A stretch of 24,937 bases of DNA from Butyrivibrio sp. UBA3740 (lineage in GTDB: Bacteria > Bacillota > Clostridia > Lachnospirales > Lachnospiraceae): positions 1 through 24,937 of the forward strand of contig DFGW01000239.1 of NCBI GenBank assembly GCA_002372465.1, in the 5' to 3' direction. Shown here in pieces: positions 8,361-15,880 of the stretch; position 1 is the stretch's first letter, and every line of letters starts with the position of its first letter. Made by a program: the position numbers and the translations under genes. The notes under the pieces were generated by a model, which worked only from the letters and a program-made list of their open reading frames with translations, was not told where the DNA came from and searched no databases.

Positions 8361-9052
8361 TTAGTGTCGTCCTCGATCATGTATCCAATACCCCAGACCA
8401 CCTTAAGGTATTTGGGTTCTCTTGGATCCACCTCTATTTTTTCTCTTATGTGCCTGATGTGGACTGCTATGGTGTTGTCCGTTCTGCCGGTGGTGTCTCC
8501 CCAGATATTCTGGTAGATCTGTTCGATGGAAAAGACCTTTCCCTTGTTCCTGGCAAGAAACGACAGGATTTTATATTCAATGGGAGTAAGCCTTATAAGT
8601 TCGCCACAAACAGTTACAGTTTTGGCATTATCATCCACCACGAGGCCACTTGAGGTATAAACATTTTCCTGTTCAATGATGGTTCCCAGGGAAGTGTATC
8701 TTCTGAGATTGGATTTGACCCTGGCTATGAGCTCAAGAGGATTAAAGGGCTTTGTAACGTAATCGTCAGCCCCGATATTAAGCCCCAGTATCTTGTCAGC
8801 ATCCTCTGATTTGGCAGAAAGAAAGATCACAGGTATTGTACTGAACTTTCTTAGTTCTTTAACCAGATGTATGCCGTCAAGCTTTGGCATCATGATATCC
8901 ACGATGGCAAGATGGATGTCTTTCCTGCGAAGGACAGAAAGCCCTTCCTCCCCATCAAAGGCCTTATAGACCTTAAATCCTTCCTGTTCCAAATAGATCT
9001 CAATGGCATCAACAATTTCTCTGTCATCATCACATACTAAAATATTTTCCAT
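8357..9052 (-). CDS. OmpR/VanR-type response regulator
   Basis: The 231-residue product is a transcription factor controlled by the adjacent kinase. Its receiver domain (about 1-115) has the acidic pocket at residues 8-10, phospho-acceptor D52 in VDIMMP and conserved K101 in TKPF. A winged-helix DNA-binding domain of the OmpR type follows (about 140-228), with LTPIEYKIL at its start and the recognition-helix region TGRTDNTIAVHIRHIR. The ATG has a GTGAGG ribosome binding site about 6 bases upstream. The stop overlaps the kinase start, so both are co-translated. The upstream region holds three TTCTTAAGA repeats that may be its own binding sites. The target genes are unknown. Confidence 0.95.
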   Translation of the reverse strand: MENILVCDDDREIVDAIEIYLEQEGFKVYKAFDGEEGLSVLRRKDIHLAIVDIMMPKLDGIHLVKELRKFSTIPVIFLSAKSEDADKILGLNIGADDYVTKPFNPLELIARVKSNLRRYTSLGTIIEQENVYTSSGLVVDDNAKTVTVCGELIRLTPIEYKILSFLARNKGKVFSIEQIYQNIWGDTTGRTDNTIAVHIRHIREKIEVDPREPKYLKVVWGIGYMIEDDTK

Positions 9053-9076
9053 TGCAACCTCACTTATCTAAATACT

Positions 9077-9105
9077 ATTATCCCATCAAATTCTTAAGAT
9101 TTACC
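9077..9105 (-). promoter_or_regulatory. Possible promoter of the two-component operon
   Basis: On the minus strand GATAAT (9082-9077) could be a -10 box. The position 17 bases upstream reads GGTAAA, a poor -35 box, as expected for a promoter that needs an activator. The tandem TTTCTTAAGA repeats lie just upstream. The assignment rests on position and a 5 of 6 match of the -10 box. Confidence 0.25.
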
Positions 9106-9132
9106 GTCGAAATTTCTTAAGATTTCTTAAGA
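9090..9132. repeat. TTTCTTAAGA repeats upstream of the response regulator
   Basis: Two perfect 10-base tandem copies of TTTCTTAAGA lie at 9113-9122 and 9123-9132. A third copy, ATTCTTAAGA, lies at 9090-9099, 23 bases away. The core CTTAAG is palindromic. Spacing of one helical turn in tandem is typical of sites bound by OmpR-family dimers, so these are candidate autoregulatory sites of the regulator gene that starts at 9052. Confidence 0.55.
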
Positions 9133-9165
9133 ATTAGACTAATATTCGTCTGTATTATTATCGTT

Positions 9166-10035
9166 TTACCGTTTTAAAGAAAGAAAACAGCAAAGATTCC
9201 CTCGTTTTTCCCCATGAATCCTGTGCGAAAACAAAAGCTCAGGATTACATCTGGTGCAAATATCCGTAACAATTATGTGGTCCTTCCTGACTCCGTTCTG
9301 AAGAAGTGTAAGTTTTATGGCATTCCAGAGATATAACCTGTATTTCCCTTCGGGATAAGGAATAAGAATATTGTTATCAGAAAGCTCTTTTTGGGAAAAA
9401 GCACTAGAAAACTCATGTGCCACATCTTCTCCTATCTCATAGCAAGGTCCACAGATAGACGGACCAATTGCACAGTAAAGATCCTTTGGATCACTGCCGT
9501 AGTTTTCCTGCATTTTTCTTATGGTTACTGCAGATATTTTACCCTTGGTTCCCTTCCAACCGGAGTGAGAAAGGCCTATAGCCCGGTTTACAGGGTCGAT
9601 AAACATAACCGGAGGGCAGTCGGCATGGAAGGTTCCAAGGATTATCCCGGGCACATTGGTGATAAGTCCATCTATGTCTGTATAATCTCTGGCTCTTGCC
9701 GGTCCCTTTCCTCTGTCTTCTTCTGTGACAACCTTCACATTGGTAGTATGTGTCTGAAAGGTCAGGACAAAGTCATCAAGAGTTCTTCCATGTCCAAGAG
9801 CATCTGCTACGCGTCTGTAGTTCTCATCTACAGCTTCTTTATCATCACCTCTGGTGTAGCTTAGATTGCACTGCGCAAAATAGCCTTTAGATACGCCTCC
9901 AAGCCTTGTACTAAAAAGATGATCCACCAATCCAAGCTCATCAATTGCAGGAAAAGCAAGGTATTTAAGGCCGTTGTTGTCCCTAAGGACCATTGTGTGG
10001 TCTTCGCCAAATCTTTTAATCTTTATATTTTCCAT
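9166..10035 (-). CDS. pgeF: PgeF/YfiH-family (laccase-domain) purine nucleoside phosphorylase
   Basis: Members of this family, first described as multicopper polyphenol oxidoreductases, act on purine nucleosides (phosphorolysis, and adenosine deamination in some). E. coli YfiH is also linked to peptidoglycan editing. The 289-residue product has the expected metal-ligand motifs: QTHT with H96, HADCPP with H137 and C140, HSGWKG with H157, and a C-terminal CTRC (one side of the conserved tail) before FSHR. The start ATG has an AAGGATG ribosome binding site. The gene follows yraN after 11 bases and is the last gene of the lepB-ylqF-rnhB operon. I see no terminator between it and the regulator promoter region. 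Which nucleoside it prefers cannot be read from the sequence. Confidence 0.9.
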   Translation of the reverse strand: MENIKIKRFGEDHTMVLRDNNGLKYLAFPAIDELGLVDHLFSTRLGGVSKGYFAQCNLSYTRGDDKEAVDENYRRVADALGHGRTLDDFVLTFQTHTTNVKVVTEEDRGKGPARARDYTDIDGLITNVPGIILGTFHADCPPVMFIDPVNRAIGLSHSGWKGTKGKISAVTIRKMQENYGSDPKDLYCAIGPSICGPCYEIGEDVAHEFSSAFSQKELSDNNILIPYPEGKYRLYLWNAIKLTLLQNGVRKDHIIVTDICTRCNPELLFSHRIHGEKRGNLCCFLSLKR

Positions 10036-10046
10036 AATTCACATCC

Positions 10047-10409
10047 TTATTGGCAGTCAAATGCATTCTTGATCCATTTGAAAGTCAGCATTTTTTCTTC
10101 TGGGGAAATAGCAATTACATCATATCTGACCGGAAGGTCATAAGACTTATATTTAGAATATAAATAGAATTTAGAAACTTTGAAAATATAATGTATCTTA
10201 CTGGCCGTTAATGCTTCGGAAGGTTCTCCGTATCTGTTGTTTTGTCGGTACTTGACCTCGATGAAACATATATATCTGCCATCAGCGGCTATTATGTCAA
10301 TCTCTCCCTGTTTACACCTGTAGTTCTTTTCCAGGATCCTGCCTCCCCGGGAGATGAGGAAGTTACAAGCCATCTCTTCCGTGGCCTGTCCAATAGTTCT
10401 TTTATTCAA
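10047..10409 (-). CDS. yraN: YraN/UPF0102 endonuclease-fold protein
   Basis: YraN proteins have a Holliday-junction-resolvase-like nuclease fold of unproven role. The product, 120 residues from the chosen start, fits the family length. It shows GEIDIIA followed by the FIEVKYR motif, the usual acidic and lysine residues of this nuclease fold, then a conserved EAL-x-ASK segment. The open frame extends further upstream into the preceding FlhB-like gene, but the typical N-terminus (NKRTIGQ) begins at a TTG at 10409, with AGAGG about 9 bases before it. I therefore chose the TTG start, 19 bases after the FlhB-like stop. As in many Firmicutes, it lies downstream of rnhB. Confidence 0.85.
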   Translation of the reverse strand: MNKRTIGQATEEMACNFLISRGGRILEKNYRCKQGEIDIIAADGRYICFIEVKYRQNNRYGEPSEALTASKIHYIFKVSKFYLYSKYKSYDLPVRYDVIAISPEEKMLTFKWIKNAFDCQ

Positions 10410-10428
10410 ATACTGATACCTCTGATTT

Positions 10429-10725
10429 CTAATGCCTTGATTTATCCTTGGCTTTAATCTTGTCCATGGCATCAACAAAGACAAGGATCTCTGCCACAAC
10501 TTCGTACAGCTCCGGTGGGATCATCTCCCCAATTTCCAGTTTTGAAAGAGTCTGGGCAAGCTTATCATCTTCATGAACAGGGATTTTGTTCTCTTTTGCC
10601 TGTTCGATGATCTTTTCAGCAAGAGCTCCTTTACCTGATGCTATGACCTTAGGTGCTCCGTCCTCATTGGGATCGTAGGCAAGAGCCACCGCGGTTTTTA
10701 CTTTATCCTTCTTGTTCTCTGCCAT
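10429..10725 (-). CDS. ylqH: FlhB C-terminal-domain-like protein (YlqH/FlhX type)
   Basis: The 98-residue protein matches only the cytoplasmic C-terminal domain of FlhB, the switch protein of the flagellar export apparatus. It has no membrane part. Recognisable stretches are TAVALAYD, GAPKVIASGKG, AEKIIEQAKENKIPVHED and GEMIPPELYEVVAEIL. The autocleavage motif NPTH of true FlhB is absent; the sequence there reads DKVK. The ATG at 10725 has a GAGGG ribosome binding site; a longer frame to 10752 overlaps the upstream gene and is unlikely. B. subtilis ylqH has the same kind of product and position, next to rnhB and ylqG. It may act with the FliK-like protein encoded just upstream. The paralogue family is clear, the role is not. 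Confidence 0.88.
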   Translation of the reverse strand: MAENKKDKVKTAVALAYDPNEDGAPKVIASGKGALAEKIIEQAKENKIPVHEDDKLAQTLSKLEIGEMIPPELYEVVAEILVFVDAMDKIKAKDKSRH

Positions 10726-10735
10726 TTTCTGCCCT

Positions 10736-12556
10736 CTAAGCTCTGGCATCAAAGGACGCTGTAGACAGTATAGGTGTCTTCATAACGTCCAGCATCTCAT
10801 CAACAGCTGCATCCTGACCATCCATATCATCATGAAGCATAAGATTTACCTTCATGGAATACCCCCTCTTTTCAAGACGTTCATTAAGAATGTGGATGTT
10901 GTCATTGATAAGGTCAAGTACCGATTCATCTGCCACATAGAAATTGGTGGTGACTTTGGACTGTATCATCTTAACATATACGTCAAGAGGTCCAAGATTA
11001 TCCATATCAAGGTGAAGGACTGCACTGACAGAGCCATCCTCACTCATTTTCTTATTCTTGTTCCTGTAAACGTACAGATCTCCATGGGCATTCTGCCCCG
11101 CCATCTGAAGAGGAAGCTGAACATACTGGAACATCTGATTAAGCTGATTCATGAAGTCCAGATTGTTCTGCAGATTGTTGGCAGCCTGAGCAAGATTTGA
11201 ATTTGATCCGACATTCTGGCTTATGGCGTTTGTAAGCCCCTTTATCTGATTCCCAAGCCTTTGATAGAGATTTTCAACATTTTCCTTATTCTCAACGTCT
11301 CCGGGTTTTAAGAGCCACTGGGAGCTTATATTGCCCTTTAGAAGTTTATTGTAATCAGGACTTGAAAAGACATTTTTCCAGGAGGTAGATTCTGCCACGT
11401 TTGAAAGGTTTGAACTCGAAAAGTTTTCCGCAAGCTCTTTTAAAAGTTCCTTCTGGGCAAGTTCAAGCTTAGGGCTTGTGGCGGATGATCCGCTTTCCCC
11501 GGCGTTTAGTGCACTTACTTCCTTTAAAGCCGCCTCATACCTATTTATGGCTTCATCGGATATACCAAGATTTCTTAAGGAACTCACAAATTTATCCGAA
11601 AGAACGCTCTGGTCCTGAAGCTGAGTCGCTGCTTTATCAGCTGCTCCGTTTTCGGAAACCTCCAAAGCACCTTTCCCTGTATTATCCTGTGCTATCTTCT
11701 CGGAATCTAAAGCAGAGTCATCTGCACCCTTTATCTCCAGTGCCGGGTCTTGCGATTGACCGCCCTGAACCCGGGCCTGTTCTTTATCACCTACTAAAGC
11801 TTCGCCTTCAGTCGATGGCGCATTGGTAGCAGCAGCTTCTTCTCCATCAACACTGGCTGTCTTGGCGGTTTCTTCTCCAAACAGTTTTAAAACAGAACCA
11901 TACAGATCAAGAGCCGCCCTGGTATTACCGGATTCTGTCAGCTGCGTGAATGCGTTTGGAAGCTCATCCATTATGTCTTCCATGGCGCTTGTAAACTGGT
12001 GCTCATAGTTCTTGTAGTTCTGGAACTGCACAATATTATTGTCACTGATTGGAATATTAAGACTCTTCATCTCAACCATGGTCGAAATGGAGGTGTCCGG
12101 ATGAGCAGACAGGTTTCGGCTCATTTCAAGAAGGGATTCCTTTCCAATGGGGAGTCCTACTTCCATCATGTCCTTAACCATTTGGATAGTATCGTTATTT
12201 ATCTCAAGACCTGCAGCAGTCAGGGCCTTTAAAGTGCTCTGATCCACAGAGGTATTCTCATAAAGAGGAGTTATGGACACGCCCTGAGCCCCGCTTCCCC
12301 TGACAGCAAAATTCAGTGTCTGGCCCTGGCGAAGTCCCATTCCGTCCTGTAGCTTTGCAGAAATAACAGAATCACCTACGTTAATATTGGCAATCTTTCC
12401 ACCCTCTGTGTCTGTTATAGACATCACGGTACCCTGGATGGTAGATCCGGCCTTAAGGGTAACAGGCTGCTTTTCAGAGACAGCGCCTTCGCGGATCTGA
12501 CCCCCATCAATGATGACGGTACTATGTGGTTGGTTTACATTGCCGATGGTGTTCAT
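10736..12556 (-). CDS. FliK-like hook-length-control-domain protein (YlqG type)
   Basis: The 606-residue protein has a C-terminal region (about 475-595) that resembles the flagellar hook-length control domain, including LPLQMAGQNAHGDLYVY and LDMDNLGPLDVYV, then a segment predicted to form helices. In flagella FliK measures the hook and triggers the FlhB switch. The N-terminal two thirds have no clear domain; residues about 225-320 are low-complexity and rich in Ala, Glu, Ser and Gly. No signal peptide or membrane span is visible. The gene overlaps rnhB by 4 bases (ATGA) and is followed after 10 bases by the FlhB-like gene. That pairing suggests a switch or length-control module, as with ylqG-ylqH of B. 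subtilis. It is probably not the main fliK, which usually lies in the flagellar cluster. Confidence 0.8.
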   Translation of the reverse strand: MNTIGNVNQPHSTVIIDGGQIREGAVSEKQPVTLKAGSTIQGTVMSITDTEGGKIANINVGDSVISAKLQDGMGLRQGQTLNFAVRGSGAQGVSITPLYENTSVDQSTLKALTAAGLEINNDTIQMVKDMMEVGLPIGKESLLEMSRNLSAHPDTSISTMVEMKSLNIPISDNNIVQFQNYKNYEHQFTSAMEDIMDELPNAFTQLTESGNTRAALDLYGSVLKLFGEETAKTASVDGEEAAATNAPSTEGEALVGDKEQARVQGGQSQDPALEIKGADDSALDSEKIAQDNTGKGALEVSENGAADKAATQLQDQSVLSDKFVSSLRNLGISDEAINRYEAALKEVSALNAGESGSSATSPKLELAQKELLKELAENFSSSNLSNVAESTSWKNVFSSPDYNKLLKGNISSQWLLKPGDVENKENVENLYQRLGNQIKGLTNAISQNVGSNSNLAQAANNLQNNLDFMNQLNQMFQYVQLPLQMAGQNAHGDLYVYRNKNKKMSEDGSVSAVLHLDMDNLGPLDVYVKMIQSKVTTNFYVADESVLDLINDNIHILNERLEKRGYSMKVNLMLHDDMDGQDAAVDEMLDVMKTPILSTASFDARA

Positions 12557-13314
12557 ATAAAGTTTCCTATAAATGACCTTCGATGAATCTCACAGGGGCC
12601 AAACTTTTTAATGGCAGCTATATGGGCTTCGCTCCCATAACCCTTATTGGAATCAAAACCATATTCAGGGTACTTAATAGCCATTTCCTTCATGACCCTG
12701 TCTCTTGTAACCTTGGCAACGATACTGGCAGCTGCTATGGAAACGCTCTTGGCATCTCCCTTAATGATGGATATCTGTTTATAGTCCTCAAGCTGAGGGA
12801 TGTGAACAGCATCGATCAACAGAGCTCCCGGCTTAACCTTAAGGTTATTAACAGCACTGGTCATGGCTTCAAAAGTAGCCTGCAGAATATTTATCTCATC
12901 AATTCGCTTTTCTGATGCACAGCCAATGCCAACAGCAAGGGCTTTATCCATTATGACATCATAAAGCTCTTCTCTCTTTTTTTCGGATAATTTCTTGGAA
13001 TCATTTAGATACAGTATGTCACTGTCTTTTGGAAGAATGACGGCAGCAGCATATACAGGACCTGCCAAAGGACCTCTGCCCACCTCGTCAATTCCACAAA
13101 GAAAGCCATAGTGGCTGTTTTCTCTTTCAAACCTGCTCATCTCGTAGGTTCTATGCTTTTCAGCCTCTAAGGCTTTTATCTTTTTGCCTGCCTGTTCCAC
13201 AAGCTTTTTAACTCCGCCCCTTTCATCCGGGGCGTACTTATCAATAAAACCTTGAAGGTCACCTGAAATCTCTGCGGCCTTCAAAAGCTCTTTTACCTCA
13301 GAAATGGAGTCCAT
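12553..13314 (-). CDS. rnhB: Ribonuclease HII
   Basis: RNase HII removes RNA from RNA/DNA hybrids and single ribonucleotides from DNA. The 253-residue product has the Firmicutes length, with an N-terminal extension of about 70 residues before the catalytic domain. Active-site motifs are GIDEVGRGPLAGPV (acidic residues D76 and E77), NDSKKLS with D105, LIDAV with D168, and KSVSIAAASIVAKV. The ATG shares one base with the upstream lepB stop (TGATG), and the stop overlaps the FliK-like start, so translation is coupled on both sides. Confidence 0.97.
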   Translation of the reverse strand: MDSISEVKELLKAAEISGDLQGFIDKYAPDERGGVKKLVEQAGKKIKALEAEKHRTYEMSRFERENSHYGFLCGIDEVGRGPLAGPVYAAAVILPKDSDILYLNDSKKLSEKKREELYDVIMDKALAVGIGCASEKRIDEINILQATFEAMTSAVNNLKVKPGALLIDAVHIPQLEDYKQISIIKGDAKSVSIAAASIVAKVTRDRVMKEMAIKYPEYGFDSNKGYGSEAHIAAIKKFGPCEIHRRSFIGNFI

Positions 13315-13847
13315 CAGTCAACTCCTCCAAATTTGGAAAATGGGTATATTCTTATCATGGCTTTTCCCAGAATATCCTTTTTGCTTATGTTGCCAACGGA
13401 AGGATCCCTTGAGTCCATGGAATGATTCCTGTTATCTCCCATGACAAAGTATTCATTCTCTCCAAGGGTAACCTCTTCAATAGCTCTTCCGGGGTCAAGA
13501 ATAACCTCTGCTCCATAATTCTCCGAAAGGACAACGTCATTAACATAAATATTTCCATCCGTATCAATCCTTATAGTCTCACCGGGGAGTCCGATGATAC
13601 GCTTAATAAAATACTGTCTGTCACCGTACTTATACGGGAAGATGACTATATCATATCGCTTAGGATCATTAAAGCGATAGGATATCTTGTCCACAAGAAG
13701 TGAATCACCATCCTGAAGTGTTGTCTCCATAGAAGATCCACTAACTTCAGTTCTCTGGGCTATAAAGGTGATAAACAAAAACGTGATTACAAAGATCACC
13801 AAAAGATATAAAAGAGTACTTAAAATTTCCTTAACGACTTTGCTCAT
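13314..13847 (-). CDS. lepB: Type I signal peptidase, copy 1
   Basis: LepB cleaves signal peptides from exported proteins at the outer face of the membrane. The 177-residue product has one N-terminal membrane span (about 8-30). It carries the catalytic serine in SGSSM (S39), the general-base lysine in FIKRIIG (K82) and GDNRNHSMDSR in the final conserved box. A longer frame begins at 13904, but the likely start is the ATG at 13847, which overlaps the end of ylqF by 17 bases. Its ribosome binding site is weak (CCGGAAC), so expression may depend on translation of ylqF. A second lepB lies on the other side of ylqF. Confidence 0.94.
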   Translation of the reverse strand: MSKVVKEILSTLLYLLVIFVITFLFITFIAQRTEVSGSSMETTLQDGDSLLVDKISYRFNDPKRYDIVIFPYKYGDRQYFIKRIIGLPGETIRIDTDGNIYVNDVVLSENYGAEVILDPGRAIEEVTLGENEYFVMGDNRNHSMDSRDPSVGNISKKDILGKAMIRIYPFSKFGGVD

Positions 13848-14724
13848 ATTGTTCCGGCCTTTCCAATGATAGTCTTCCGAGCCTACCATTCCTGAAATCA
13901 TCAAGAATCAGACTTGCTGCCCTATTAATATCCGGCTCAGCTCCCTGTTTTATAAGCTTTCTGTTCTCAACAACAGCAGAAAGTACTGCGCTCAAGGGTG
14001 TTGCATAGGGCTGTTCCTTGTATTTGCTTATCTGCTCTTCATTTATATTATACTTCTCTTTTATTGCATCAGGGTAGTACTCATTTAACAGTTTTATAAG
14101 TTCACAGGCCAGTTCAGTAAGGTCAAGGTTTTCATCATTCATGGAACCGATAAGCGCCAGGTGCAGACCTACTGTCTCATCCTCAAATTTGGGCCACAAA
14201 ATACCGGGAGTATCCAAAAGCTGCATGTTCTTACCAAGAGCGATCCATTGCTTGCCCTTAGTAACTCCTGGTTTATTGCCGGTCTTGGCCGCTGCCTTGC
14301 CGGATAGCTTATTGATAAAGGTTGACTTACCCACATTGGGAATTCCGGCAACCATGGCCCTTATTGGTCTTCCTACTATTCCGCGCTTTTTGTCTCTTTC
14401 AATCTTTTCAGCACAGGCACTTTGAACAAGGTCCTTAACTTTACCTGCTTCATTGCCTGTTTTGGAGTTCATCTCCATAACAAAGTAGCCAAGTGACTGA
14501 TAGTATTCGCGCCATCTGGCTGTTACAGCCGGATCAGCAAGATCCGCTTTATTCAAAATAATAAGCCTGAACTTATTCTTGCCAAGCTCATCTATGTCAG
14601 GGTTCCTGCCTGAAGCCGGGATCCTAGCATCTGTAAGTTCAATAATGATATCTATCAGTTTGATATTTTCCTGCATCATCCTGATAGCCTTTGTCATATG
14701 ACCCGGATACCACTGAAAATTCAT
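13831..14724 (-). CDS. ylqF: Ribosome biogenesis GTPase YlqF/RbgA
   Basis: RbgA is needed for late assembly of the 50S subunit. The 297-residue product is a circularly permuted GTPase: the G4 motif NKAD (58-61) precedes G1 GIPNVGKS (127-134) and G3 DTPG (171-174). The N-terminal QWYPGHMTKA is diagnostic of the family. A C-terminal helical domain follows. The start ATG has an AAAGGCG ribosome binding site. It lies 12 bases after lepB copy 2 and overlaps lepB copy 1 by 17 bases. Location near rplS and rnhB is conserved in Firmicutes. Confidence 0.97.
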   Translation of the reverse strand: MNFQWYPGHMTKAIRMMQENIKLIDIIIELTDARIPASGRNPDIDELGKNKFRLIILNKADLADPAVTARWREYYQSLGYFVMEMNSKTGNEAGKVKDLVQSACAEKIERDKKRGIVGRPIRAMVAGIPNVGKSTFINKLSGKAAAKTGNKPGVTKGKQWIALGKNMQLLDTPGILWPKFEDETVGLHLALIGSMNDENLDLTELACELIKLLNEYYPDAIKEKYNINEEQISKYKEQPYATPLSAVLSAVVENRKLIKQGAEPDINRAASLILDDFRNGRLGRLSLERPEQYEQSR

Positions 14725-14736
14725 CGCTGCGCCTTT

Positions 14737-15345
14737 CTATCTGTAGTGGTTAAGGATGAGTCCTCCTGATGCATCTTCATACTTCAGTTTGAACCATGCT
14801 TTTCCAATTATCATGCTCTGCTTAACAATTCCAATATTGGCACTTCTGGAATCCTCCGAACTGTTTCTGTTATCTCCAAGAACAAAATACTCTCCGCTGC
14901 CAAGCTTTATAGGATTAGCTGCAATACCGGAATCCTCCATCTTATCAAAGGTTACGGAGTCTTCCCCTGCCGGTTCCCCATTGATATAAAGAATTCCTTC
15001 CGTTATCTGTACAGTATCCCCTGAGCTTGCAACAACTCTTTTAACATAATAATGGGAATTGACATTGCCATTGGGCAAAAATACAACGATGTCTCCGGTC
15101 TTGGGGCTGGTAATCTTTGTAAGCACCCTGTCCACAAGGAGACTCTGACCATTATATAGACCCGGTTCCATGGAATCGCCGATGACCTTCACCTGCATCC
15201 CAAATGCAAGAACCAGTGCAATAGACAAAATAACCGCCAGAAGTGTCACGAAGATCCAGGAAAAGATCTCCCTGACCACTGCAGGAGTTATTCTCTTTTT
15301 CTTTTGATGAAATGATAAAGTGTTTCTGTTTCTTCTTGAACGCAT
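14737..15345 (-). CDS. lepB: Type I signal peptidase, copy 2
   Basis: This 202-residue signal peptidase has a basic N-terminus (RSRRNRN, then KKKR) and one membrane span (about 27-48). Its catalytic serine is in GDSMEP (S58) and its lysine in YVKRVVASSGD (K102), with GDNRNSSEDSR as the last conserved box. It differs enough from copy 1 in N-terminus and linker regions that this is not a recent duplication. The ATG has a TTGAGG ribosome binding site. The gene starts about 30 bases after the rplS terminator and has no clear promoter of its own, so it probably depends on read-through. Confidence 0.95.
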   Translation of the reverse strand: MRSRRNRNTLSFHQKKKRITPAVVREIFSWIFVTLLAVILSIALVLAFGMQVKVIGDSMEPGLYNGQSLLVDRVLTKITSPKTGDIVVFLPNGNVNSHYYVKRVVASSGDTVQITEGILYINGEPAGEDSVTFDKMEDSGIAANPIKLGSGEYFVLGDNRNSSEDSRSANIGIVKQSMIIGKAWFKLKYEDASGGLILNHYR

Positions 15346-15374
15346 AATAACCTCAATTATATGGAGTACTTACA

Positions 15375-15415
15375 CGTAAAAAGGCAATTACTGAAACAGT
15401 AACTGCCTTTAAAAA
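15375..15415 (-). terminator. Intrinsic terminator after rplS
   Basis: The inverted repeat AAAGGCAGTTACTG (15410-15397) / CAGTAATTGCCTTT (15393-15380) has one mismatch and a TTT loop, and is followed on the minus strand by a run of five T. It begins about 10 bases after the rplS stop codon. An A/T run on the other side means it could also work on the plus strand. It separates rplS from the lepB-ylqF operon, though probably not fully. Confidence 0.88.
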
Positions 15416-15420
15416 ACATA

Positions 15421-15771
15421 TTATCTGGTAACAAGCTCCTTAACCTTAGCCTTCTTACCTGTAAGTCCCTTAAGGTAGTTCAGCTTAGCTCTTCTTACCT
15501 TACCTCTTCTAACAACTTCAACCTTCTCAACGATAGGTGAGTGCAGAGGCCATGTCTTCTCAACTCCAACACCGTAAGACTCTTTTCTTACTGTGAAAGT
15601 TGTGCGATTGCTACCGCCCTGAATCTTCTTAACAGTTCCCTCGAAAACCTGAACTCTCTCACGGTTTCCTTCCTTGATCTTAGCGTGAACTCTTACTGTG
15701 TCACCTGTGTGGAACTCTGGCGCATTAGCGTTCAGCTGCTCTTTCTCGAGCTCTTCGATAATTGTACTCAT
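15421..15771 (-). CDS. rplS: 50S ribosomal protein L19
   Basis: L19 binds at the interface of the two ribosomal subunits. The 116-residue product has the usual length and sequence, including [37 protein letters not shown] and the basic tail [14 protein letters not shown] [10 protein letters not shown]. The frame stays open upstream to 15840, but the real start is the ATG at 15771 with AGGAGAAAAG before it. The gene has its own promoter and terminator and so can be expressed alone. In B. subtilis it directly follows trmD; here six nucleoside genes come in between. Confidence 0.98.
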   Translation of the reverse strand: MSTIIEELEKEQLNANAPEFHTGDTVRVHAKIKEGNRERVQVFEGTVKKIQGGSNRTTFTVRKESYGVGVEKTWPLHSPIVEKVEVVRRGKVRRAKLNYLKGLTGKKAKVKELVTR

Positions 15772-15847
15772 ATCTTTTCTCCTATTTCCATGGACGTTCT
15801 TAAATGTAACCTGTACACCAGAGGACCGTCTGATTTTCACAACGTAC
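15772..15847 (-). promoter_or_regulatory. Possible structured 5' leader of rplS
   Basis: The roughly 75-base leader between the inferred transcription start and the rplS ATG can fold. ACGTT near the 5' end pairs with AACGT near the 3' end, GTGA pairs with TTAC, and an inner hairpin CAGA/TCTG has a CGGTCC loop. L19 autoregulatory leaders are known in Firmicutes, where the protein is thought to bind its own mRNA. I cannot confirm that this leader matches that family. Confidence 0.3.
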
Positions 15848-15850
15848 TAT

Positions 15851-15880
15851 AATATAACACATATTACAGCATGTCGTCAA
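15851..15880 (-). promoter_or_regulatory. rplS promoter overlapping the cdd stop codon
   Basis: On the minus strand the -35 box TTGACG (15880-15875) and the -10 box TTATAT or TATATT (15857-15851) are separated by 17 or 18 bases. The TGA stop codon of cdd (15879-15877) lies within the -35 box. This gives rplS a transcript independent of the upstream nucleoside operon. Confidence 0.7.

Noticed and set aside
10410..10499. YraN start at 10499
   Set aside because: It would overlap the FlhB-like gene by 71 bases and add 30 residues not typical of the family; the TTG at 10409 has a proper site and the typical N-terminus.
15349..15361. TATAAT on the minus strand before lepB copy 2 as a promoter
   Set aside because: The only -35-like box (TTGCCT) is 20 bases away, and a start there would leave no room for the ribosome binding site.
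15772..15840. Longer N-terminus for L19 from upstream in-frame codons
   Set aside because: Family length is about 116 residues, and the ATG at 15771 has a good ribosome binding site. The upstream codons lie in the leader.
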